The notes: generated by a model not told the origin, from the sequence alone. A DNA stretch of 64,000 bases from Planctomycetales bacterium (GCA_027449865.1 DAIDKV010000206.1:62001-126000); one strand, 5' to 3'. Positions 7,839 to 17,204 are shown, counted from the first letter of the stretch. Program-made: numbers and translations.

Positions 7839-9440
7839 ATGCACGATGGCGACCGGCCCGACGGCGGGCGGAAATACGATCTGGTGGTGATTGGCGGCGG
7901 GATGGGTGGGCTGGCGACCGCCGGGCTGGCTCAGCGCCTCGGGCTCCGGACCGCGCTGCTGGAGGCCCACACGAAGCTCGGCGGGTGCGCCGGCCATTTC
8001 GGCCGGGGACCCTTCCACTTCGATGCCGGCGCCACCGCGCTGATGGGCCTTCGTCCCGGCGAGCCGGTCGGCGACCTGCTCGATGTCCTGGGGGTCGCGT
8101 TCTCGGCCGAGCCGACCTCGGCCTACCGGGTCCACCTCCCTGACCGCCGGATCGACGTCGTCGCGAATTCCGATCGCTTCATCGACGCGGCGATCGCCAC
8201 GTTTCCGGCGAGAGAGGGGGGCTCGCCGGGCGCGATCCGGCGGTTCTGGCGGATTCAGGAGGCGGTCGGCCGGGCTCTCTTCCGCGCCTCGGGATCAGTC
8301 CCAAGGCTCCCCTCGCGGTCGATTGCCGACCTGATTCACGACCTCCGGATTCTTGGCGTCGGAGGCCTCCTGGCGGCCTCGACGTCGGTCGTGACGGTCC
8401 GCGACGTTCTCCGCCTGCTCGGCCTTGATGGCCACCGGGCGTTCCGGTCGATGGTCGCGATGCTGCTCCAGGACACCGCCCAGGCCGGACCGGAAGTTGT
8501 TCCCTTCGCGAACGCCTCGGCCTGCTTGCAGGCATACCGCGACGGAATGTCGAGGCCCCACGGCGGGATGCGGGCGATGGTCGAGGGGATCGGCGAGCGG
8601 TTCGCCGCGATGGGGGGCGACCTGCGGACCGCCACGATCGTCGACCGGGTCGAGCCCGACCCGGCCGGCGGATTTCTCGTCGTCACTCGACGTCGCGATC
8701 GGCTCCGTACCCGAGAGGTCGCTTTTAACCTTCCGATCGACCTGGCCGCTCGCCTGATCGCCCGACCGATCACGGGAAAGCTCGCCCAGGCCGAGCAAAA
8801 GTCGCGCCCGGCCTGGAGCGCGGTCACCGCCTACCTCGCGATCGATCGGGCCGCTCTCCCCGACGACGGACCCCTGTTTCACCAGGTCCTTCGGTCGTAC
8901 GACGCCCCCATGCACGACGGGAACAACGTCCTGGTCTCGCTCTCGCCGGTCGCGGATGCCGGCTACGGCCCGTCGGATGTCCGGGTCGCGACGCTCTCGA
9001 CTCACACCCGCCCGGCCGACTGGGAGGGGCTCGACAACCCGGCCCACCAGGCAAGGAAGGCGGAATTCGAAACGCGGATGCTCGGGGCGCTGGAGCAGGC
9101 GATCCCGGGGGCCTCCTCGGCGCTCGTGCATGCGGAATATGCGACGCCACGAAGCTTCCGGCGATATACTCGACGGACGGCCGGCGCCGTCGGCGGCGCG
9201 CCGGTCTCCCGGATCAACAGCAATTTCCTGGCGGTCGGACCCGACGTCCTCGGGCCGGGGCTCTGGGTCGTTGGCGATTCCGTCTTCCCCGGCCAGGGGA
9301 CGATGGCGACGGTTCTCTCGGCCATTCGGGTCGTGGAGCGGATCGCCGGTCTCGGCTGGGATGCCGTCCGGAAACACGCGAGGCCCCGCGACGAGCGGCG
9401 CCCGCTCCTGCTCGCCGCCTCCGCCGACCGGGACTCGTAA
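7839..9440 (+). CDS. FAD-dependent oxidoreductase, phytoene desaturase/CrtI superfamily
   Basis: The 533-residue flavoprotein has an N-terminal dinucleotide-binding motif (VVIGGGMGGLATAGLAQ, about 14-30), a Glu ending the second strand (LLEAH), and a C-terminal FAD-contact motif of the CrtI/CrtO/carotenoid-isomerase type (LWVVGDSVFPGQGTMA). Family members desaturate or isomerise carotenoids or act on retinoids and other polyenes. No phytoene synthase or other carotenoid gene is nearby, so the substrate is open. The stop lies 3 nt before the downstream deacetylase start, so the two are probably one operon. Confidence 0.8.
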   Translation: MHDGDRPDGGRKYDLVVIGGGMGGLATAGLAQRLGLRTALLEAHTKLGGCAGHFGRGPFHFDAGATALMGLRPGEPVGDLLDVLGVAFSAEPTSAYRVHLPDRRIDVVANSDRFIDAAIATFPAREGGSPGAIRRFWRIQEAVGRALFRASGSVPRLPSRSIADLIHDLRILGVGGLLAASTSVVTVRDVLRLLGLDGHRAFRSMVAMLLQDTAQAGPEVVPFANASACLQAYRDGMSRPHGGMRAMVEGIGERFAAMGGDLRTATIVDRVEPDPAGGFLVVTRRRDRLRTREVAFNLPIDLAARLIARPITGKLAQAEQKSRPAWSAVTAYLAIDRAALPDDGPLFHQVLRSYDAPMHDGNNVLVSLSPVADAGYGPSDVRVATLSTHTRPADWEGLDNPAHQARKAEFETRMLGALEQAIPGASSALVHAEYATPRSFRRYTRRTAGAVGGAPVSRINSNFLAVGPDVLGPGLWVVGDSVFPGQGTMATVLSAIRVVERIAGLGWDAVRKHARPRDERRPLLLAASADRDS

Positions 9441-9443
9441 AAC

Positions 9444-10136
9444 ATGCTCGATGCGCTCGTGGTGGCACCTCATCCCGACGACGCCGAACTGGGGATGGGC
9501 GGGACCATCGCCCGACTCCTCCGACAGGGATGGTCCGTCGGCATCCTCGACCTGACCAGCGGCGAGCCAACGCCCCTGGGCTCGCCCGAAAAACGCGCGG
9601 CCGAAACCGCCGCCGCCAACGCCGCGCTCGGCCATCCCTGGCGACGCAACCTCGGACTACCCAATCGGAGCCTCGAACCAACCCTCCTCCACCGACGCGC
9701 CCTCGCCTCGGTCTTCCGCGAGGTCCAACCTCGCCTGCTCTTCGCTCCCTACTGGGAAGACGCCCACCCCGACCACACCGCCGCAACCCGGCTCGTGGAA
9801 GACGCCCGATTCTGGAGCAAGCTGAGCAAGTCCGACATCCCCGGCAAGCCGTTTCACCCGGCGAGAATCCTCTACTACTTCAGCGTCCACCTGAAGATCG
9901 TCGAGCGGCCAAGCTTCGCGCTGGACATCACCGACGACCTCGAAACGAAGGTCTCGGCACTCCGGTGCTACCGCTCGCAACTGGTGGAGAACCAGCCCGA
10001 GGGACGCCCGGGCGTGATCGAGGCGGTTTGCGACCGCACGCGATACTGGGGCCATTTTGTCGGTGTCGGCCACGCCGAACCGTTCGCCAGCCGCGAGCCG
10101 ATCGGGCTCCGCGGCCTCGGCGAACTGCTCCTCTGA
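9444..10136 (+). CDS. bshB1: PIG-L family deacetylase, BshB1-like
   Basis: This zinc-dependent N-acetylglucosaminyl deacetylase has 230 residues. The first metal motif is APHPDDAELGMGGT (His10, Asp12, Asp13 near the N-terminus) and the second is HPDHTAAT about 100 residues later. The pattern DLTSGE, the phrase RNLGLPNRSLEPT, and the C-terminal YRSQL-E match the bacillithiol-pathway BshB1 subgroup better than mycothiol MshB. No bshA or bshC is adjacent, so a bacillithiol role is inferred from family resemblance only. It is tightly coupled to the flavoprotein upstream. Confidence 0.75.
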   Translation: MLDALVVAPHPDDAELGMGGTIARLLRQGWSVGILDLTSGEPTPLGSPEKRAAETAAANAALGHPWRRNLGLPNRSLEPTLLHRRALASVFREVQPRLLFAPYWEDAHPDHTAATRLVEDARFWSKLSKSDIPGKPFHPARILYYFSVHLKIVERPSFALDITDDLETKVSALRCYRSQLVENQPEGRPGVIEAVCDRTRYWGHFVGVGHAEPFASREPIGLRGLGELLL

Positions 10137-10143
10137 TGCGGAT

Positions 10144-10695
10144 CTACTTCCGAACCGTCGTCCGACTGCCGGACGTATCGGCCAGCCTCGAATTGATGAA
10201 GCAGTTGAAATCCGGCGTCGACGCGCCAGCGGTGGTCGCACTGGCCATGAAACCGCGATAGATGGTCTGCGGCTCCTGCCCCGACTGCCGAACCGTGATC
10301 GCCAGCAAGCAGGTCTTATCGGCGCCCCGCAATTCAATGTCGCGAAGTTCGATCGTCGCGTGACCATCGGACTTGACGTGAACAATCGGAGCCGGACGAA
10401 ACTTGACGCTCCGATTCGCCGGCTTGATTTCGACGTCGCATCCCTCGGTCCCGAGTCCGGCGATCGCCAACCGAAGATGCACCTTCGGCAGTTTCGCGCC
10501 AACGGTCTTTGGCGTGACGGAGTCGTCCCGGGGACGCCGCTCCGGCGCCGTCGGCGGCTTCTCGGCACCTTTGACCGATGCCTTCGGCTTCGAGGGCGCG
10601 GTTTCTCCGGTGCCCTGGGCCGATAGTCCCCGTCCGATCAGGAGTGTAGAACCCCCGATCAGGGCGAGGGTGGCCATCCATGACCTGACTCGCAT
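10144..10695 (-). CDS. Secreted protein of unknown function
   Basis: The 183-residue protein starts with a classical signal peptide (MRVRSWMATLALIGG..., cleavage probably after GLSA near residue 26). A Lys/Pro-rich linker follows to about residue 68, then a beta-rich domain starting KVHLRLAIAGLGTEGCDVEI. No family is recognised. It is convergent with the deacetylase gene, 7 nt apart. Likely periplasmic. Confidence 0.65.
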   Translation of the reverse strand: MRVRSWMATLALIGGSTLLIGRGLSAQGTGETAPSKPKASVKGAEKPPTAPERRPRDDSVTPKTVGAKLPKVHLRLAIAGLGTEGCDVEIKPANRSVKFRPAPIVHVKSDGHATIELRDIELRGADKTCLLAITVRQSGQEPQTIYRGFMASATTAGASTPDFNCFINSRLADTSGSRTTVRK

Positions 10696-11110
10696 GGTAA
10701 TCCGGCTCCTTCCCGAGTACGACGGCCGTCCCTTCCTGGGCGCGGCACGAGACCCCCGGGTGGTCCCGCGACCCGAGGCGCCTTGAGGATGTTCCGAAGC
10801 GACTCTCGCGGGTTCCCTCAGATGTGGGCCGCAAGGTACACCCCTCCCCCAATCGCCGCAAGGCCAGTCTCCTCAACCCGTCGCCTCCTCGCCTCCACGC
10901 GAGACTCTTACCCAGGGTTCCTTCAGGATTTCACCTTGGATTCACAGTTTCTTAATAATGCAAGGACTACAATGCCTGGGCCTTCAGGACATGCACCGGA
11001 GACGGAGGAGGCTGCCCCACGACGATGCGGCGGGGCAGGTATGGAGGGAACCTTCTCCTCACGCCCACGCCCCGACATCCCCCGTCCGCCCATCAGGAGT
11101 TCGAGAAGAG
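10696..11110. other. Intergenic region with a candidate DUF1559 promoter
   Basis: No gene is supported in these 415 nt. The segment 10925-10975 is clearly AT-rich and holds the promoter candidate listed separately. Confidence 0.5.
10930..10959 (+). promoter_or_regulatory. Possible sigma70-type promoter for the DUF1559 gene
   Basis: TTCACC, an 18-nt spacer and AATAAT (five of six -10 positions) lie in an AT-rich island 150 nt before the gene start. No experimental support is visible. Confidence 0.35.
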
Positions 11111-12250
11111 ATGGCTTCACACCCCATGCGTCATCGCTCCGGCTTCACTCTGATTGAATTACTGGTCGTCATCGCGATCATCGCCGTGCTGATCGCACTG
11201 TTGCTGCCGGCCGTTCAGGCCGCGCGCGAGGCCGCCCGACGGGCTCAGTGCACCAACAATCTCAAGCAGATCGCCCTGGCCGCCAACAACTACGAGTCGT
11301 CCAACGGCTGCTTCCCCGGCGGCTCCTACGAGGGAACGCTCTTCAACCCGCCCCACTGGGCGAGCTTCCCCGAAAATTTCAGCGTCTTTGCCCGGATGTC
11401 AAACTACTTCGAGCAGGGCGCGATCTATAACGCGATCAACTTCAACCTGACCTCCGCCGACATCGCCAATTACACCGTCTGCGGCGTCACGATCAAGTCG
11501 CTGATCTGCCCCAGCGACACCCAGAATCAGTCGATCGCCTTCCCTTCGAGCCAGAACTCCGGGGGGAGTGTTTCTCCCGGCTGGAGCTTCAACGAGATCC
11601 CAACGAACTTCCCGCTCCCCGCCGGGGCCATGCAGGCCTTCACCAGCTACGCCGGCAACGCCGGAACGTTCACCTTTGGCTACTCGCTCTTGATGCCGAC
11701 ACAGGTTCTCCAGCAGTTCAACGGCACCATCTACAACGATAGCGCCGTGACGATCGCCGCAATTACCGACGGAACGAGCAACACCTTCCTCTTCGGCGAG
11801 CACAGCAAGGGCCACCTTTACACCCTCGACCCACGCTACGCCGTCTCGGACAACTCGTGGCAGTCGGGCCGGTGGTACGACACCCTCTTCGCCTCGATGT
11901 ATCCGCCCAACCTCGCCGCCGGAAACAGTGTCAACGGCGTCTCGCTCTCCAACGAGAGCTACTACCTGCCAACCGACGCCGGCAGCTACCACCCCGGCGG
12001 AGCCAACTTCGCCTTCTCCGACGGCTCGGTCCACTTCATCAAGAACTCGATCAGCTCGTGGGCCTTCGGCCAGAGCTTCGACAGCTACGGCGACGCCCTG
12101 CCCAACGGCACGTCCATGGCCAGCGTTTCGGCCACTCCGCCGTTCACCAAGGGCGGCAGCTACCTCCTCAACAGTGGCGCCCAGCTCGGCGTCTACCAGA
12201 AGCTCTCCACACGGGCCGGCGGCGAGGTCATCAGCTCCGACTCGTACTGA
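11111..12250 (+). CDS. DUF1559 pseudopilin-like protein (first copy)
   Basis: This is a planctomycete-type exported protein with a type IV pilin/type II pseudopilin N-terminus. A short basic leader is followed by [20 protein letters not shown], with the pre-pilin peptidase site before the Phe and the Glu at position +5 of the mature protein. The rest is the DUF1559 domain, beginning [19 protein letters not shown]. The hallmark motif [16 protein letters not shown] (His-x-x-x-x-x-x-x-x-x-Asp-Gly) sits near the C-terminus. The length is 379 residues from the ATG at 11111; a second Met five codons on is possible. A lipoprotein gene follows 115 nt downstream, an arrangement echoed at 58.4-59.9 kb. 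Confidence 0.92.
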   Translation: MASHPMRHRSGFTLIELLVVIAIIAVLIALLLPAVQAAREAARRAQCTNNLKQIALAANNYESSNGCFPGGSYEGTLFNPPHWASFPENFSVFARMSNYFEQGAIYNAINFNLTSADIANYTVCGVTIKSLICPSDTQNQSIAFPSSQNSGGSVSPGWSFNEIPTNFPLPAGAMQAFTSYAGNAGTFTFGYSLLMPTQVLQQFNGTIYNDSAVTIAAITDGTSNTFLFGEHSKGHLYTLDPRYAVSDNSWQSGRWYDTLFASMYPPNLAAGNSVNGVSLSNESYYLPTDAGSYHPGGANFAFSDGSVHFIKNSISSWAFGQSFDSYGDALPNGTSMASVSATPPFTKGGSYLLNSGAQLGVYQKLSTRAGGEVISSDSY

Positions 12251-12282
12251 GATGAGAAGCCCGATCGATCGAACGTAACCCC

Positions 12283-12320
12283 ATCGCCCCTGGGAAGGAT
12301 CACTCCTCCCCGGGGGCGAT
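12283..12320 (+). terminator. Weak terminator-like hairpin after DUF1559 copy 1
   Basis: ATCGCCCC (12283-12290) pairs with GGGGCGAT (12313-12320) across a 22-nt loop. There is no T-run, so it could be a processing or partial termination site between the DUF1559 and lipoprotein genes. Confidence 0.3.
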
Positions 12321-12365
12321 CTCGCTTCCCGACCTGATTTCCCTCGTCCTGGAGAACAAACTCTC

Positions 12366-12800
12366 ATGATACGGCGCGCCCGGGCACACGTCGGCCTGCT
12401 CCTCCTCGGACTCGGACTCGGATTCGGCATCTCCGGTTGCGGCGGCGGCCCGACAACCCTCCCCGAGACCACACCGCCGCCCCATCAGGGCAATGTCATC
12501 CCGATCCCCGGCCGCAAGGAAAAAGTCGAGGTCGTCCAGAAGCCGGCCACCTCGAAGAACGCCCCGATGACCGGCGAGGTGCGCTTCTACTTCCTCAACG
12601 AGGACGGAAAAACCACGATCGCTCCTCCCACCTCCGGCACGCTCGAACTCGGCAAGAAGAAGGTCGAGCTCAAGACCGAGGGCGAGGCGCTCGTCACCCC
12701 GAGCGGCCCCGCCCTCTTCGCCGGAACCGGCGGCGTCGACGGCGTCCTCAAGGTCGAGCTCGACGGCAAGCCGGCGACCATCCCCCTCGGCGTCCGCTGA
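12366..12800 (+). CDS. Small lipoprotein following DUF1559
   Basis: The 144-residue protein has a lipoprotein signal (basic start, Leu/Gly-rich core, lipobox GISGC with Cys at about residue 24). A Pro/Thr linker precedes a beta-rich domain (MTGEVRFYFLNEDGKTTIAP...GTLELGKKKVEL), which looks like a small carbohydrate-binding or Ig-like fold, though no family is recognised. Placement directly after the DUF1559 gene suggests shared expression and a role in the same envelope structure (inference). Confidence 0.7.
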   Translation: MIRRARAHVGLLLLGLGLGFGISGCGGGPTTLPETTPPPHQGNVIPIPGRKEKVEVVQKPATSKNAPMTGEVRFYFLNEDGKTTIAPPTSGTLELGKKKVELKTEGEALVTPSGPALFAGTGGVDGVLKVELDGKPATIPLGVR

Positions 12801-13070
12801 AAGCCGGCCATCCGCCTTTCTGGCGAACCGACGCGACGCATGGAGCGCCGGTCGCGCCGGTCAGCGTCGCTTGACCCGGCGCGGGCCGGTGCGTACCCTG
12901 AATGGCGCCTCGGCCGCGGCGACGATCGAGGTCGAACGTGCCGCGCCTGGACCTTCCGGGTGCCCTTGCCGGCCGATCGATGACTTGGAATCTTGCCCGG
13001 GTCGGTGTCCGTCCGCCTCAGGCGCCGCGACCTTCCCCGGACGTCCTTACCGATGGGGAGATCCGTGCCG

Positions 13071-13400
13071 ATGCCCACCGTGACGATCCACGGGGAAAAG
13101 CCGATTCAGATTGATGTCGAGACGGGAAAGAAGCTGGTCCTGGCGATCGAGGACGCGGGCGTCGACATCCTCCACCGATGCGGCGGCAACTCGAAATGCA
13201 CCACCTGCCGCGTCGAGGTGCTCGACGGCTCCGTTCCGCCGATGGGCGAGACCGAGAAGGAGCGATTGGCGCGCGAAGGCGACCTCTCCCCGAACGTCCG
13301 GCTTTCGTGCCAGGTTCGGGTCGAGGCCGATGTCACCGTTCGCGTCATCAATCGATCGCAGCAGGCGGGCGTCCCGCCGGGGCCTCGGCCGGCCGATTGA
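13071..13400 (+). CDS. [2Fe-2S] plant-type ferredoxin
   Basis: The 109-residue electron carrier begins at MPTVTIHGEKPIQ; longer in-frame starts add unconserved sequence. Cluster ligands are Cys37, Cys43, Cys46 (HRCGGNSKCTTCRVEV) and Cys80 (VRLSCQVRV), the spacing of adrenodoxin/plant-type ferredoxins. A Pro/Arg tail ends the protein. No partner enzyme is adjacent, so its redox pathway is unknown. Confidence 0.88.
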   Translation: MPTVTIHGEKPIQIDVETGKKLVLAIEDAGVDILHRCGGNSKCTTCRVEVLDGSVPPMGETEKERLAREGDLSPNVRLSCQVRVEADVTVRVINRSQQAGVPPGPRPAD

Positions 13401-13478
13401 TGGATCGATCGACCAGCCGACAGACCGTCCTGGATTCTCAAGGCGATCGCTATCCCGCCGGCCCCACTTCGGGCCGGC

Positions 13479-13607
13479 TCACTTCTTCTTCTGCCCTTCC
13501 GAGCACTTCTTGCACCGCGACGACCGCCGACGAACCTGCGCCCCGCACCACGAGCAGCGGTGGAACTTGTTCTGACGCGACTTCTTCTTCCTCGGGCGAA
13601 ATGGCAC
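13479..13607 (-). CDS. Tiny basic zinc-ribbon-like protein
   Basis: A very short protein (42 residues from the GTG at 13607) has two CxxC pairs, HRCSWCGAQ and SRCKKCSEGQ, between Lys/Arg-rich ends. The pattern is that of a minimal zinc ribbon that could bind nucleic acid or the ribosome. The frame stays open upstream to 13730, but that part looks non-coding. Function unknown. Confidence 0.5.
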   Translation of the reverse strand: MPFRPRKKKSRQNKFHRCSWCGAQVRRRSSRCKKCSEGQKKK

Positions 13608-13775
13608 GGGACACCTCAGAGCGATCCGCTCGATAAAACATCCGGGCGATCCCCCGCCGGGCGATCCCCGCGTTCCCATTCCTTGACGAAACCTCCGGCG
13701 CGTTCGGTCGGGCCGGATGAAGGATAACATTCTACCCCGTCACCCTCCTGGTTTTCCAGAGGGATCGCGCGCCGA

Positions 13776-14321
13776 TCAGTCAAAGGCGCGATCCAGAGAG
13801 ACGCACAGCCCCCACTGGATCGCGAAGGCCAGCGCCAGGGCCGTGCCGATCACTCCTCCGGAAACGATCGATCCGCCCCGCGCCACGGCTTCCGGAATGA
13901 TCCAGACCCAGGCGACCAGGAGGGCGACAAGGATCGGTCGATAAACCGGAAACGGCCGGTGATACCGCCAGACCTGCAAGAACGCCGTGGCCAGCAGGAA
14001 CAGCCCCGCTCCGGCGGCAGCCTGAAAAACCGTCCACTCCAGGTCGATCAGCAGGAGATAGGCCGCGATCGGATCGAGGGCGACATCGTCCTTCCAGATA
14101 TCCTCGAGGATCATCAGGCAGAGCGTCGGCGCGATCATCAAAAACAGGAACGTGAACCCGGCCGCCATCAGGTTCGCGCCCATCGTCAGAACGTCCCAGG
14201 CCGAGCGGCGGAGGCGGGCGTCCACCCGTGGCTCCTGTGCGAGGGCTTCCGGGCTCGCGGCCCGATTCCGGTTCGTCACGACCACGATTCGGCTCCTCCG
14301 AGAGACGAACAGGTGCATCAC
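13776..14321 (-). CDS. Integral membrane protein of unknown function
   Basis: The 181-residue protein has four predicted hydrophobic segments (around 48-70, 85-110, 125-145 and 150-172). No family is recognised. It lies 24 nt downstream of the DevB-like adaptor gene on the same strand, so it may be the last gene of the exporter operon. Confidence 0.65.
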   Translation of the reverse strand: MMHLFVSRRSRIVVVTNRNRAASPEALAQEPRVDARLRRSAWDVLTMGANLMAAGFTFLFLMIAPTLCLMILEDIWKDDVALDPIAAYLLLIDLEWTVFQAAAGAGLFLLATAFLQVWRYHRPFPVYRPILVALLVAWVWIIPEAVARGGSIVSGGVIGTALALAFAIQWGLCVSLDRAFD

Positions 14322-14345
14322 GCCGACCGCGATCTCACCTCGGGA

Positions 14346-15257
14346 TCAATCATCGACTGCCTGGATCTCGACCTCCACCCGCTGCCCGAGCCGCAAGGGC
14401 GTCGCTTCGAGAAGCTCGATCCGAACAACCAGTACGCGGGTATCGGCCGGACGCGCTGGATCTTCGGGCCGACCTCGCCGCGGGACAACCGCGTCACCCA
14501 CCTCCTCGACCCGTCCGCGCCACCCCTCGGGACGATAACCGGTGGCCCGGACGATGGTCGAGGCGTCGACCGCCACCCGAGGGATATCAAACTCGTCGAC
14601 CTCGGCCTCAACGCGCAACCGCTTCAAATCGGCGATCGTGACGATCGGCGCCGCGGGCGAGACGGTCTCACCCGCGTCGGCATGCCGCCCGATCACGACG
14701 CCGTCGATCGGGGCGACGATCCGATATCGAGCGGAATCCGCTTCGAGCCGATCGATGGCCGCGCGGGCCGCGTCGCGACGGGCCTGATAGGCGGTCAGCA
14801 CCTCGTTGCGCATCGGCGAGGGGATCGCGCCTGGGCGACTCAGCCCGAACCCAGGGAGCAGGCGATCGAGCCCGGACCGGGCGCGCTCGACCTTCAGCGC
14901 CGCCTCCGACTCGGTCAGCCGCGACCGGGCCTCAGCCAGCGAGGCGCGCACCTCATCGTCGCGAAGCTGAGCGAGCAGTTCGCCCCGACGAACCGCCTGC
15001 CTCTCCCGCGCCGGCATCGCCACGATGGTCCCGAGCACTTCCGACCCAACGGTGACCTCGCCGCCCGGATACGCGACGACACGCCCCTCGGCCGAGACTC
15101 GGGCCTCGGCCGGCCTCGCGACTGGCCCGGAGGCCGGTCGTTCCCGGGCCACCTTCCCCGGCGCGACGGCGTTCCAGGCCACGCCGGCCAGCAGGACGAC
15201 GGCCGACGCTGGCAGAAGGATTCGCCCGAGGACCATCGAGCCCGACATCGCGATCAA
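14346..15257 (-). CDS. HlyD/DevB-like periplasmic adaptor
   Basis: This is the membrane-fusion protein of a three-part ABC exporter, with 303 residues. One N-terminal membrane segment (about 10-28) is followed by a lipoyl/barrel-sandwich half-motif (GEVTVGSEVLGTIVAMPARE), a helical hairpin (about 95-165), and the second half-motif (RIVAPIDGVVIGRHADAGE). A beta-barrel domain follows. It overlaps the upstream ATPase gene by 4 nt, so translation is coupled. With the ATPase and FtsX-type permease it resembles cyanobacterial DevBCA glycolipid exporters; the cargo here is unknown. Confidence 0.85.
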   Translation of the reverse strand: MIAMSGSMVLGRILLPASAVVLLAGVAWNAVAPGKVARERPASGPVARPAEARVSAEGRVVAYPGGEVTVGSEVLGTIVAMPARERQAVRRGELLAQLRDDEVRASLAEARSRLTESEAALKVERARSGLDRLLPGFGLSRPGAIPSPMRNEVLTAYQARRDAARAAIDRLEADSARYRIVAPIDGVVIGRHADAGETVSPAAPIVTIADLKRLRVEAEVDEFDIPRVAVDASTIVRATGYRPEGWRGRVEEVGDAVVPRRGRPEDPARPADTRVLVVRIELLEATPLRLGQRVEVEIQAVDD

Positions 15258-15940
15258 TTCTCCAGTTCCTCGTGGGTGATCCGACCATCTCGAATGGTGA
15301 CCACGCGATCGGCGATCGTCCGAACGCGTGGGTCGTGCGTGACGATCACGAGCGCTCGTCCCTCGGACCGGGCGAGCGACCGAAACAGGTCCAGCACGCG
15401 GGCGCCGCTTTCACCGTCGAGATTACCGGTCGGCTCATCGGCGAGAATCAGGCTCGACGGACCGGCCAGCGCCCGGGCCACGGCGACCCTCTGCCGTTGT
15501 CCGCCCGAGAGATCACGCGGGCGGAAGTCCATCCGTTCCCCAAGCCCGACCGCCCCCAGCACCCGCTCGGCCTCGCGACGCGCCTTCTCGCCGGTCCAAC
15601 CGCGAAGGTTGAGCCCGTAGATGACATTCTCCGCCGCCGTCAGCGCCGCGAACAGGTGGAATTGCTGGAAAACGAACCCGATCGCGTGCCGTCGAAGCTC
15701 GCGAAGCTGACCCGGCCTATGCGGATCGACCTGCCGGCCATCCACGACAATACGCCCGCTCGTCGGCGTGAGCAAGCATCCCAGAACGCTGAGAAGCGTC
15801 GTCTTCCCCGAACCCGACGGCCCCTCGATCGCCAGCACCTCACCGCGACGGACCGAGAGCGAAACCCCACGCAGCGCGTGAACCTCGTGCGGCCCCTCGC
15901 GGTAAACTTTCGACACATCATGAGCTTCCAGAACAATCAT
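15254..15940 (-). CDS. ABC transporter ATPase, DevA/LolD/MacB-like
   Basis: The ATPase has 228 residues from MIVLEAHDVSKVY. It shows Walker A GPSGSGKT (40-47), the Q-loop FVFQQFHLF (about 89-97), the signature LSGGQRQRVAVARAL (from 144), Walker B LILADEPTGNLD (164-175) and an H-loop VTHDPR. The motif ADEPTGNLD is typical of LolD/MacB/DevA ATPases that power FtsX-fold permeases rather than classical transporters. It lies between the permease gene upstream and the overlapping adaptor gene downstream. Confidence 0.92.
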   Translation of the reverse strand: MIVLEAHDVSKVYREGPHEVHALRGVSLSVRRGEVLAIEGPSGSGKTTLLSVLGCLLTPTSGRIVVDGRQVDPHRPGQLRELRRHAIGFVFQQFHLFAALTAAENVIYGLNLRGWTGEKARREAERVLGAVGLGERMDFRPRDLSGGQRQRVAVARALAGPSSLILADEPTGNLDGESGARVLDLFRSLARSEGRALVIVTHDPRVRTIADRVVTIRDGRITHEELEN

Positions 15941-16011
15941 CCATCCGCCCCGCAAGGGACCCACTGAATATCAATACTTCTCAGTATGTTTATGCATTCT
16001 TTTCACCGAAG

Positions 16012-16031
16012 ATCTGGAATCTAGTCTGCAA
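16012..16031 (+). repeat. Degenerate heptad-like run downstream of the permease gene
   Basis: ATCTGGA and ATCTAGT sit head to tail in an AT-rich gap between the permease and ATPase genes, and a third unit is recognisable only out of phase. The motif resembles array 61941-61968 but is weak. Confidence 0.35.
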
Positions 16032-16069
16032 TCCGCACCCCCGATTTCCGCAAAATCGAATCCTGCTCC

Positions 16070-17197
16070 TCATCCACGAAACACAATCGCCGGATCGGTG
16101 GTCGCGACTTTCCGAAACGACATCGAGGCGGCGGCGAGGCAAAGGGCCTGGGTCCCGGCATAAACGAGGGCGATGAGCATCGGCGAGACGATCATTTTCA
16201 GATCGAGTCGTTCGAGCAGGGGGGCGAGAGTGAAGGTCAGGGCCAGGGCCAATCCAAATCCGAGGGCCGCGGCGAAGGTGGCCTGTTCGGCGATGATCCC
16301 GAAGACGGTCCGATTGCCGCCGCCGAGGGCCTTGACGGTCCCGAAGTCGGCCAGATGTTCGGTAGTGGAAGCATAGAGTGTCTGGCCGACGATCACGACG
16401 CCGACCAGGGCGCCGAGGCCGACCGTCAGGGCCAGCGTGAGGCCAAGTCCGGTGCTTTCGATCCAGTAGGCGCGGGACCGGGCGGCCCATTCGTCTTGTG
16501 TGTAGACATCGTTATATGGTAATCGTTTGCGGACCTCGGCGCGAACCGTTTCGTGATCGGCCCCGGGTGCGAGACGAATGAGGAGGAAGGTGGTCCGGCC
16601 GTCGAGGTCGGCGGGCGCGAGCGACTGGGCGATCCGGTAGTCGACGAACGCGATCGGGCTGGTGGTGAACGAGAGGGCGCCTCGGGTCCGTCCGATGATT
16701 TTGAGTTGTCGACCGTTGAACTCTCGAAAATCTCCGGGCTGGAACGCTCCGAACCGGCGCTCGGCCGAGGCATCGAGAAGGGCGAACCGACCGCGTCGGA
16801 GGTCGGCCGGCTCGCCCGAGACGACGTCCCACGGAAAGTGCCAGGCGGGGAAATCCTCAAGCCCGTAAAACTCAACCGACTCCTTGGCCCCGGTCGGCAG
16901 GGCGACGAAGGCGTACCAGACGATCAGGTTATCGGCTCGCTCGACGCCAGGGATCGACCGAACGCGATCGACATACCGTTCGGGAAAGGGATTGCCGAAG
17001 TCGATATTGGGGGCGTTGCGCGAGGCGACCCAGAGGTCGGCGTCGAGGCGTTCGATGGTGATGCTGGCGTTTTGAAGGAGTCCGGCGAAGATGCCGACCT
17101 GAACCAGCACGAGTGCCGCGGCGAACCCGACGCCCAGCACGGTCGCCGCGAACCGGGCCTTTTCATCCAGGAGCATCTTCAAGGCCAGATCGATCAA
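16070..17197 (-). CDS. FtsX-type ABC permease, DevC-like
   Basis: The permease has 375 residues starting at a TTG (IDLALKMLLDEKARFAATVLG). This start is chosen because CCTCC at 17205-17209 (GGAGG on the coding strand) lies 7 nt upstream. It has four membrane segments: one after the N-terminal helix (about 15-38) and three near the C-terminus (about 255-280, 305-330, 340-360). A large periplasmic MacB-PCD-like domain lies between (about 40-250). The DevC-type N-terminus (LDEKARFAATVLGVGFA) is clear. The ATPase and adaptor genes follow downstream; the SDR gene lies 57 nt upstream across heptad array 3. Confidence 0.85.
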   Translation of the reverse strand: MIDLALKMLLDEKARFAATVLGVGFAAALVLVQVGIFAGLLQNASITIERLDADLWVASRNAPNIDFGNPFPERYVDRVRSIPGVERADNLIVWYAFVALPTGAKESVEFYGLEDFPAWHFPWDVVSGEPADLRRGRFALLDASAERRFGAFQPGDFREFNGRQLKIIGRTRGALSFTTSPIAFVDYRIAQSLAPADLDGRTTFLLIRLAPGADHETVRAEVRKRLPYNDVYTQDEWAARSRAYWIESTGLGLTLALTVGLGALVGVVIVGQTLYASTTEHLADFGTVKALGGGNRTVFGIIAEQATFAAALGFGLALALTFTLAPLLERLDLKMIVSPMLIALVYAGTQALCLAAASMSFRKVATTDPAIVFRG

Positions 17198-17204
17198 GGA
17201 ACAG

